The position numbers were made by a program, and so were the translations under genes. The notes beneath the pieces were generated by a model. It searched no databases, was not told where the DNA came from, and saw only the letters and a list, made by a program, of their open reading frames with translations. Shown piece by piece: positions 7,477 through 15,152 of a stretch of 64,000 bases of DNA. The DNA is taken from contig PLBY01000045.1 in the NCBI GenBank assembly GCA_003134655.1, positions 96,425-160,424 of the forward strand. Reading direction: 5' to 3'. Each line of letters starts with the position of its first letter. The first letter of the stretch is position 1. The DNA comes from Acidobacteriaceae bacterium. Its GTDB lineage: Bacteria; Acidobacteriota; Terriglobia; Terriglobales; Acidobacteriaceae.

Positions 7477-10023
7477 ATGGACGAAATCGTTAAAGATTTT
7501 CTTATCGAAAGCAACGAAAACCTGGACCGGCTGGACCAAGAACTGGTGAAACTGGAGTCGGAGCCTTCGTCCAAAGAACTGCTGGCCAGCATTTTCCGAA
7601 CCATTCATACGATCAAGGGCAGCTGCGGGTTTCTGGGATTTGCACACCTGGAGAAGGTAGCTCACGCCGGGGAGAGTCTGCTGTCGCTCCTGCGCGACGG
7701 GAAACTCACTCTTACGGAGGAGGTGACCAGCGGATTGCTGGCCATGGTCGATGCTGTGCGGGGTATGCTCGGCGAAATTCAAGCCACTGAGCACGATGGG
7801 GAGAACGATTACCCTGAACTGCGCGATCAGTTGAAACTGCTTCAGGGCGGTGAGAACGCGAAAGCAGTTCCACCGCCGGTGACCGCTTCAGCAGAGTCGC
7901 ACACTCCTGCGCCGGCAGCCCCGAGCGCCGATGATGGGGCAAGCGTACCCGCTCCGCCCTCTGCGGGATCCGCTGTTTCGCCCCAGGCAACCAAGATCCG
8001 GATCCTGGAAGTCGAACCGGCTCCACAGACTCCTGAGACTCCTGCTCCGCTGCAGGAACCGGCGGCGCCGTCGAGCGTTGCCACGGCCCCTTCGCATCGT
8101 CCCGTCGCCGGGAAAATTGGAGGGATCCTGGTTGAACGTGGAAGCGTGAAGGCGGAAGACCTTGTGACCGCCTTGCGCGAGCAGGAAATGGGGGACCAGC
8201 GTCGGGTGGGCGAAATCCTGGTAGCGCTGGGACTATCCTCGCGGGAAGACGTCCTCGCGGCACAACAGATCCTGGAGTCACGCGGACGGGAATCGGGAGT
8301 GGAAACCGTCCGGGTCGGCGTCAACCTGCTCGACAAACTCATGAACCTGGTCGGCGAGTTGGTCCTGGCCAGGAATCAGCTCCTTCAGTTCTCGAATACC
8401 GCGCAGGATGCGGGCTTTCATGCGGTGTCCCAGCGCATGAATCTGATTGCGACCGAACTGCAGGAAGATGTCATGAAGACCCGCATGCAGCCGATCGGCA
8501 ACATCTGGAACAAATTCCCCCGCACGGTCCGCGATCTGGCTCACAGCTGTGGCAAAGAAGTACGGCTGGAGATGATCGGGCAGGACACCGAACTCGACCG
8601 GACCATTATCGAAGCGATCAAGGATCCCCTCACCCACCTCGTCCGGAACTCCATGGATCACGGGATCGAATCGCCGGAAGCGCGCAAGCGGGCGGGAAAA
8701 GACGCCACCGGAGTCCTGACGTTGCGGGCTTTCCACGAAGGCGGGCAGGTAAACATCGAAATCAGCGACGATGGCGCCGGCCTGAACGTAGACCGCATTC
8801 GCAAAAAGGCGGTTGAACGCGGGCTGACCTCCGGCGAGCAAGCCGCCCGCATGCCCGACCGCGACATCTTTAACCTGATCTTCCTGCCCGGCTTTTCCAC
8901 CGCTGAGAGAATCACCAACGTGTCCGGGCGTGGCGTGGGCATGGATGTGGTCAAGACCAACGTGGAGAAGATCGGCGGCACTGTGGATGTGCAATCGACC
9001 GCCGGCAAAGGCACGACCGTTCGGGTCAAGATTCCTCTGACCTTGGCCATCATTCCTGCCTTGGTAGTCCGGTGCAGTGGAGAGCGCTTCGCCATTCCCC
9101 AGATCAGTCTGACTGAGTTGGTGCGACTGGAGTCGGGCAAAGCGATCGAGACGGTGCACGGGGCTCCGGTCTACCGGTTGCGCGGGCAACTGCTTCCGCT
9201 CGTTTACCTGAGCCAGACGCTGAATGCTCGAAAGAGTCGGAAAGACGATACGAAGATCGAGGACCAAACGCTCGAGAGCGAAAAGGAGAATGCGCTGGGG
9301 AACGTGAATATTGTTGTCCTGCAGGCCGAGGGCCAGCCATTCGGGCTGGTGGTGGACGACATTCTGGACACCGAGGAGATTGTGGTCAAACCGCTCGGAA
9401 AACAACTGAAGGGCATCAGCGCTTACTCGGGCGCGACCATCATGGGAGACGGGCGGATTGCGCTGATCCTCGACGTGCTGGGCCTGGCGCAGCGAGCCAA
9501 GGTCATCGCCGAAGCGCGCGATTCGGCACGGGACGAACAGCACAGCGAAACTTCCAAGGCTGAGTCCAGGAACGATCATGCCTTGCTTCTGGCCGAGAAT
9601 GGGCTGGAGGGCCGGGTGGCCATCCCGTTGTCTTTGGTGGCGCGGCTGGAGGAATTCCCCCGGACGGTGATCGAACGTGCCGGCACGCAGGAAGTCATGC
9701 AGTATCGCGGGCAGATCATCCCGCTGGTGCGGCTGTCCGCAATCATTCCCGCCACCAGCGACGCGGAAATGCTCGCCAATGCAAACTCGATCCAGGTGGT
9801 CGTCTATACCGAAGGCAAGCGCACCGTGGGCCTGATCGTGGATCGGATCGTGGACATCGTGGAAGAACGCGCCGCGGTCGAATCGCTCGCGCCTCGCGCC
9901 GGCGTGGTGGGATCCTTCGTGACCCAGCGCCACGTCACCGACCTGCTGGACGTGCCTGCCATCGTGCGGTCGGCTGTTCCCGGACTGCTCGACACAGGCG
10001 AAATCGAGGCAGGAAGAACTTAG
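7477..10023 (+). CDS. cheA: chemotaxis histidine kinase CheA with MshEN-like insert and two CheW domains
   Basis: An 848-residue cytosolic kinase that phosphorylates the chemotaxis response regulator. Domains in order: HPt (1-105) with phospho-acceptor His44 in HTIKGSC; a Pro/Ala-rich linker (125-210); a 55-residue MshEN/T2SSE_N-like module (212-266) with KIGGILVERGSV and RVGEILVALGLS; dimerisation helices (272-340); ATPase with N box HLVRNSMDHG, DDGAGL, F box FLPGFSTAERIT and GRGVGMDVVK; CheW-like domain 1 (about 524-675) and CheW-like domain 2 (about 700-835). No ordinary P2 domain is seen, so the insert sits where P2 would be. cheW follows after ten bases. Confidence 0.93.
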   Translation: MDEIVKDFLIESNENLDRLDQELVKLESEPSSKELLASIFRTIHTIKGSCGFLGFAHLEKVAHAGESLLSLLRDGKLTLTEEVTSGLLAMVDAVRGMLGEIQATEHDGENDYPELRDQLKLLQGGENAKAVPPPVTASAESHTPAPAAPSADDGASVPAPPSAGSAVSPQATKIRILEVEPAPQTPETPAPLQEPAAPSSVATAPSHRPVAGKIGGILVERGSVKAEDLVTALREQEMGDQRRVGEILVALGLSSREDVLAAQQILESRGRESGVETVRVGVNLLDKLMNLVGELVLARNQLLQFSNTAQDAGFHAVSQRMNLIATELQEDVMKTRMQPIGNIWNKFPRTVRDLAHSCGKEVRLEMIGQDTELDRTIIEAIKDPLTHLVRNSMDHGIESPEARKRAGKDATGVLTLRAFHEGGQVNIEISDDGAGLNVDRIRKKAVERGLTSGEQAARMPDRDIFNLIFLPGFSTAERITNVSGRGVGMDVVKTNVEKIGGTVDVQSTAGKGTTVRVKIPLTLAIIPALVVRCSGERFAIPQISLTELVRLESGKAIETVHGAPVYRLRGQLLPLVYLSQTLNARKSRKDDTKIEDQTLESEKENALGNVNIVVLQAEGQPFGLVVDDILDTEEIVVKPLGKQLKGISAYSGATIMGDGRIALILDVLGLAQRAKVIAEARDSARDEQHSETSKAESRNDHALLLAENGLEGRVAIPLSLVARLEEFPRTVIERAGTQEVMQYRGQIIPLVRLSAIIPATSDAEMLANANSIQVVVYTEGKRTVGLIVDRIVDIVEERAAVESLAPRAGVVGSFVTQRHVTDLLDVPAIVRSAVPGLLDTGEIEAGRT

Positions 10024-10033
10024 GAGCAATCCC

Positions 10034-10489
10034 ATGGCATCGCAACAGTTCTGCACGTTTCTTCTGGACGGCTACCTGTTCGGCGTACCCGTGCCCCAGG
10101 TGCAGGAAGTGATTCGCTTCCACGAAATGACGCGCGTGCCCCTGGCGCACGAGGTGGTCGAAGGGATGATCAACCTGCGTGGCCAGATCGTCGTCGCGAT
10201 CGACTTGCGGCGAAGACTGGATCTCCGGGAGCGCGCCGACGGCGAATTACCGATCAACGTGGTTGTGCGCACTCCCGATGGCGCCGTCAGCCTTCTGGTG
10301 GACGAGATCGGGGAAGTGATCGAAGTGGAGCAGTCCACCTTTGAAGCGCCTCCGGAAACCCTGCGCGGCGAGGTGCGCTCGATGATTCTGGGAGTGCACA
10401 AGCTGGAAGGGAAGCTGCTGCACCTGCTGGACACAGAAAAAGCGTGCCAGGTAAGCGAGCGAGCCGAAGAGGAAGTCCCCGGGCGGTAA
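10034..10489 (+). CDS. cheW: chemotaxis coupling protein CheW
   Basis: A 151-residue single-domain CheW, the adaptor joining receptors to CheA in the signalling array. Family features are FLLDGYLFGVPVPQVQEVI at the start, GMINLRGQIVVAIDLRRRL in the middle and LLVDEIGEVIEVE after it. The last 15 residues are charged and probably disordered. The ATG at 10034 comes ten bases after the cheA stop, with AGGAGCAAT just upstream, so the two are co-translated. With two CheW-like domains in CheA as well, the array has three CheW folds from two genes. Confidence 0.93.
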   Translation: MASQQFCTFLLDGYLFGVPVPQVQEVIRFHEMTRVPLAHEVVEGMINLRGQIVVAIDLRRRLDLRERADGELPINVVVRTPDGAVSLLVDEIGEVIEVEQSTFEAPPETLRGEVRSMILGVHKLEGKLLHLLDTEKACQVSERAEEEVPGR

Positions 10490-10585
10490 CGGGCCGACCG
10501 GCGTCCCGGCGTTTTGGCGCTCATGCCATGGCAATTGGTCGTAAAGAGGTTTGGTATCGAAATTCTAGTTCTAAGGAGAAAGGCA

Positions 10586-12256
10586 ATGAGACTTACACTT
10601 GGGAAGAAACTGGGCTTGGGTTTTGGAGTAATTCTCGCCCTGATGGTGGTCAGCACAGTCATGAGCTTTATTAAGTCGGCCGATATCAAACAAACCCAGG
10701 ACGCCATCCTGGATGTGAGGGTACCTTCGCTAGTTACCGCCAGAAGCTTGCAGAGAGATCTGAATCAGACGGCAAGCAAGACCCGCCAGGCCATGCTGGC
10801 TGGAACGGAAGCAACGAGAAGAGAAGAGGCCAAGAAACTCGTCGGTGAAGCTTGGAGCGCAATCGATAAAGATATTGCGCGAATGGATGAGCTGTCACCG
10901 AATTGGACACTTCAGGCAAATCGTGACCGGCTCGCCACGATGAAGACTGAACTTCCTAAACTTCGCGAGTTTGAGGACAGAGCTATCGAGCAAGCGGCTA
11001 GCGCCGAACGCAACGCCCTCGTGCAGGCAGGGAACGATTTCTCGGACAAAGCTGTCCCCGTCAACGATGCCATCAAGGCGGCGCTGGGCGACATGACACA
11101 GACCTTTGAAAAGCTGCTCAAGGAGAACCAGGACACCCTGACTGCGGCGAACCACTCGCTCAGTCTCACGCTCGGCATAACCACGTTCATCGCTCTGGCC
11201 ATCGGCATCTTTATTGCAATCTTCCTCAGTAACCGCGTTTCCACTGCCACCCGGGCTTTACTGGAGATGACAGAGGCGATCGCTTCCGGAGACCTGACGA
11301 GAGACGATTTGAAGACGCTCAGTGCGGACGAACTGGGCGACCTCACCAAAGCGATCAACAAGGTGAATAACAGTCTGAAGACCATGATCCTGGCCATCTC
11401 AGAGAATGCCCAGCACGTGGCCAGCGCGAGCGAGGAACTGTCCGCGACCAGCCAGCAGATCTCGGCCAACTCCGAGGAGACTTCGGCCCAGGCAGGCACC
11501 GTCTCCCAAGCCACCCAGAATGTCAGCCAGAACCTGCAGAGCGTCTCCACCGGCGCCGAGGAGATGACCTCCACCATTCAAAGCATCGCCAGCAATGCCC
11601 ACGAAGCTGCCACCGTGGCCTCCAACGCCGTGCAAACCGCGCAGGCCGCGAACGCGACCGTCGGCAAGCTGGGGGACTCCAGCGCGGAGATCGGCGAAGT
11701 CATCAAGGTCATCACTTCCATCGCCCAACAGACGAACCTGCTGGCCTTGAACGCGACCATCGAGGCCGCCCGCGCCGGCGAAGCCGGCAAGGGCTTTGCC
11801 GTCGTCGCCAACGAAGTCAAGGAACTAGCTAAACAGACCGCGAAGGCCACCGAGGACATCAGCCGCAAAATCACCGCCATTCAGACCGACACCAAGGGCG
11901 CAGTCGACGCCATCGGCAGCATCACCGGAGTCATCAACCAGGTCAATGACATCTCCAGCACCATCGCCACGGCGGTGGAAGAGCAGAGCGCCACGACCAA
12001 CGAGATGACGAGAAACGTGGCGGATGCTGCCAAAGGGTCGGAGGAGATCACGCACAACATCGCCGGAGTAGCGGAAGCGGCCCGCGGGACGTCAACCAGC
12101 GCGCAAGAATCGCAGAAGGCGGCCAACGAACTGGCGGAGATGGCAGAACAGCTGCGCACGTTAGTGGGACAGTTCAAGATCGACGCGGCGACCAGGGTCG
12201 GCGCCACGCCCCCGCAGTCACGCGCCAAGAGCATGGCCGCAGCTGCCGGACGGTGA
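10586..12256 (+). CDS. methyl-accepting chemotaxis protein with four-helix-bundle sensor
   Basis: A 556-residue receptor. A first transmembrane helix (about 10-29), a helical periplasmic domain of roughly 160 residues typical of 4HB_MCP sensors, a second transmembrane helix (about 193-215), a HAMP domain, then the cytosolic coiled coil with the conserved tip [20 protein letters not shown]. No CheR/CheB-docking pentapeptide is seen at the C-terminus. The ATG at 10586 has a strong AAGGAG seven bases upstream, preferred over an in-frame ATG at 10514. The signalling half is nearly repeated in the next gene. The ligand cannot be predicted. Confidence 0.92.
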   Translation: MRLTLGKKLGLGFGVILALMVVSTVMSFIKSADIKQTQDAILDVRVPSLVTARSLQRDLNQTASKTRQAMLAGTEATRREEAKKLVGEAWSAIDKDIARMDELSPNWTLQANRDRLATMKTELPKLREFEDRAIEQAASAERNALVQAGNDFSDKAVPVNDAIKAALGDMTQTFEKLLKENQDTLTAANHSLSLTLGITTFIALAIGIFIAIFLSNRVSTATRALLEMTEAIASGDLTRDDLKTLSADELGDLTKAINKVNNSLKTMILAISENAQHVASASEELSATSQQISANSEETSAQAGTVSQATQNVSQNLQSVSTGAEEMTSTIQSIASNAHEAATVASNAVQTAQAANATVGKLGDSSAEIGEVIKVITSIAQQTNLLALNATIEAARAGEAGKGFAVVANEVKELAKQTAKATEDISRKITAIQTDTKGAVDAIGSITGVINQVNDISSTIATAVEEQSATTNEMTRNVADAAKGSEEITHNIAGVAEAARGTSTSAQESQKAANELAEMAEQLRTLVGQFKIDAATRVGATPPQSRAKSMAAAAGR

Positions 12257-12287
12257 AGTGGATTGACTTCCGGGAAAGGGCGGGCAC

Positions 12288-13996
12288 ATGTTGAGAAATC
12301 TGAAGTTGTCAGCAAAACTTATCGGCGCCATCACGCTGGTTCTTGTGATCACGTCGGGAATCAGCTTCTGGATCCTGCAAGGCCGGATCAACCAGCAGGC
12401 GGACGAAGCTTTCCGCGACAAGTTGCGCCAGATCACGGGTATGACCGCTGCCACGCGCAACTGGTTCGCCGGCAATATCGACGTCATGGTTCCCGACCAC
12501 AACTTCAAACATCTGGAGCAGGTGCCGGTCGTCGTGGCCATGCGTACGGCGGCAGAGTACGCGAGCCACGAGGGTATGAAGTTCCGGACCCCGTCCTTGC
12601 ACCCGCGCGATCCCAAGAATCAGGCGACTAGTTTGAGAGACGGGCGCTGGAAGCTTTCGAGAAAGACCCCTCACTGCAGGAGTTTGTGGAACGCCCCACG
12701 GTCGATGGGCGCGAAGTGATGCGTTACGCGCAGCCGGTCCGGGTAGCCCAGGATTGCCTGCAATGTCATGGAGATCCCGCGGGAGAGAAGGATCCATTCG
12801 GATATCCCAAAGAAGGGATGAAAGCCGGCGAAATGCGGGCCGCATTCGTCCTCGAAGCCCCCACCGACACGTTGGTGCAGCAGTCGCGGTCGAACATGCT
12901 GGCCACGTTCTTAATCAGTTTCCTGACCGTTCTGACCGCCGTTGCGGTGATGTTTCTTGTGCTCCGCCAGCTCGTCGTCCGTCCGGTGAAGCAATGCGCT
13001 GAATTTGCCGCGACCATTGCCCGGAAAAACTTGGCCGTGGAAGACCTGGAAGTCGATGCCGCGGACGAAGTGGGCGAGGCCATGCTTGCAATGAACACGA
13101 TGAAGAATAACCTGCATGAAGTGGTGCTGGCGATTGCCGATACCGCCGGGCACGTGGCCAGCGCGAGCGAGGAACTGTCGGCGACCAGCCAGCAGATCTC
13201 CGCCAACTCCGAAGAAACATCTGCCCAGGCCAGCGTTGTCACCCAGGCGACACAGCACGTGAGCCAGAACCTGCAGAGCGTCTCCACTGGGGCCGAGGAG
13301 ATGACTTCAACCATCCAGTCCATCGCGACCAACGCCCACTCGGCTGCGACGGTCGCTTCCAACGCGGTGCAGACCGCGCAAGCGGCCAACGCCAATGTCG
13401 CCAAACTGGGCTCCTCCAGTGCCGAGATCGGGGCAGTCATCAAGGTCATCACCTCCATCGCGCAGCAGACTAACCTGCTCGCCCTCAACGCGACCATCGA
13501 AGCCGCCCGCGCCGGCGAGGCAGGCAAAGGCTTTGCCGTGGTGGCCAACGAGGTCAAAGAACTGGCCAAGCAAACGGCCCAGGCGACCGAAGACATCAGC
13601 CGTAAGATCACTGCGATCCAGACCGATACGCAGGGCGCAGTCGAGGCGATTGGAACCATCACCGGGGTGATCAGCCAGATCAACGACATCTCGGGGACGA
13701 TAGCGACGGCGGTGGAAGAACAGAGTGCGACGACGAATGAGATGACGCGAAACGTGGCGGACGCTGCCAAGGGCTCAGGGGAGATCACGCAGAACATCGA
13801 GGGCGTGGCGGAAGCGGCGCGGGGCACGTCATCGAGCGCGCAGGAGTCGCAGAAGGCGGCGAACGAGCTGGCGGAGATGGCGGCGCAACTGCACAACCTG
13901 GTGGGTCAGTTCGAACTGCATGACACCGCTGGAGTCGACGGTAAGCCGGCCCCGCAAGTCTCAATCAAAAGCATGGCCGCTCACGCCGGAAAGTAA
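12288..13996 (+). pseudogene. methyl-accepting chemotaxis protein with heme-type Tll0287-like sensor, frameshifted
   Basis: Two overlapping frames together make one receptor. The first (from ATG 12288) gives a transmembrane helix and the start of a DUF3365/Tll0287-like sensor up to [10 protein letters not shown]. The second, readable from TTTGAG at 12632, gives [18 protein letters not shown], the heme-binding motif CLQCHGDP, a second transmembrane helix, HAMP and a complete signalling domain ending SMAAHAGK. One base is missing near 12624-12632, where TAG stands in the second frame. Both halves keep coding character, so this is a recent mutation or a sequencing error. If intact, the receptor would sense redox state or a gas through a c-type heme. 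Confidence 0.82.
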
Positions 13997-14022
13997 ACGG
14001 CTCTCTGCAACAGGGATCAAGG

Positions 14023-15126
14023 ATGCCCGAAGCGACGAAAAAGCGGGTGTTGATCGTCGATGACGCCGTGGTCGTCCGCAGAACGCTGTCCGATGCCGTT
14101 TCCAAGGACCCTTTCCTCGAGGTCGTGGGAACGGCCAGCAACGGCCGGATCGCGCTAGCCAAGTTTGCAGCGCTCCACCCCGACATCATCTTGCTCGACA
14201 TCGAGATGCCGGAGATGGACGGACTGGAAACGGTGCGGGAGTTGCGCAAGATCGACGGGCATGTTCCTATCATCATGTTCAGCACCCTCACGGAACGCGG
14301 AGCGTCGGCCACGCTGGAAGCTCTTGCCTTGGGCGCGACGGACCATCTCACCAAGCCAAGCAACACTGACATGGTGGCGACATCAGAAACCGTGTCGCGT
14401 GAACTGCTCCCCAGAATCCGCGCTTTGTGCCATTTGCCCGTGGCTTTGGGGGCTGAGGCCGGGGCGCCGGGACCTCTAGGGGGCCCGCCGCTCGTGGTAC
14501 GCCCAAAGCACAAACCGCGGCTGGTGGCTCCGGCTCAGATCGTGGCCATCGGGGTTTCCACCGGAGGACCCGACGCTCTGGCTCGACTGCTTCCGTCCCT
14601 GCCTGCGAACTTGCCAGTCCCCGTAGTGATCGCCCAGCACATGCCGCCTATCTTCACATCCCTGCTGGCGGCGCGGCTTTCCACCAAGACCTCGCTTCCG
14701 GTGCGCGAGTGCAAATCCGGAGAGGCGCTGACTGCCGGCTGCATCTTCATCGCTCCCGGCGATTTTCACATGGTGACCACCAGCGAAAACGGAGTAGTCC
14801 GACTAAAGGCGCACCAGGGGCCCAAGGAAAATTTTTGCCGTCCCTCCGTCGATGTGCTATTCCGATCCGTAGCCAGCGTTTATGGGAACAGAACCTTGGC
14901 GGTGATCCTCACGGGCATGGGACAGGACGGCCTGAGAGGATGTGAGCTGCTGTCCAGCCTGGGAGCACGAATTCTCGTACAGGACGAAGCCAGCAGCGTC
15001 GTTTGGGGCATGCCCGGTTTCGTGGCCAGGAGCGGTCTGGCGGATAAGATTCTGCCGCTCGGTCAAATGGGTGTCGAGATTGTTCGAGCAACGATCTTAC
15101 AGAGTGCCGCGCGCAGTCAATCTTGA
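14023..15126 (+). CDS. cheB: chemotaxis protein-glutamate methylesterase CheB
   Basis: A 367-residue response regulator that removes methyl groups from (and can deamidate) receptors for adaptation. The receiver domain (1-120) has DD at 13-14, phospho-acceptor Asp59 in ILLDIEMPEMDGL and a conserved Lys in HLTKPSN. After a linker, the methylesterase domain shows the Ser-His-Asp triad in GVSTGGPDAL, AQHMPPIFT and LTGMGQDGL. It closes the cheA-cheW-mcp-mcp-cheB run. No cheR or cheY is visible in the window, so the methyltransferase and the free response regulator must lie elsewhere. Confidence 0.94.
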   Translation: MPEATKKRVLIVDDAVVVRRTLSDAVSKDPFLEVVGTASNGRIALAKFAALHPDIILLDIEMPEMDGLETVRELRKIDGHVPIIMFSTLTERGASATLEALALGATDHLTKPSNTDMVATSETVSRELLPRIRALCHLPVALGAEAGAPGPLGGPPLVVRPKHKPRLVAPAQIVAIGVSTGGPDALARLLPSLPANLPVPVVIAQHMPPIFTSLLAARLSTKTSLPVRECKSGEALTAGCIFIAPGDFHMVTTSENGVVRLKAHQGPKENFCRPSVDVLFRSVASVYGNRTLAVILTGMGQDGLRGCELLSSLGARILVQDEASSVVWGMPGFVARSGLADKILPLGQMGVEIVRATILQSAARSQS

Positions 15127-15152
15127 GTTCTCGGTTTCGTCCTGCGTAGCAA

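Noticed and set aside
8278..10056. A 592-codon open frame on the minus strand
   Set aside because: Antisense shadow of cheA caused by high GC at third positions; composition is unlike a protein.
12766..13896. A 376-codon open frame on the minus strand
   Set aside because: Antisense shadow of the receptor signalling domain; Ala/Ser-rich low-complexity product.
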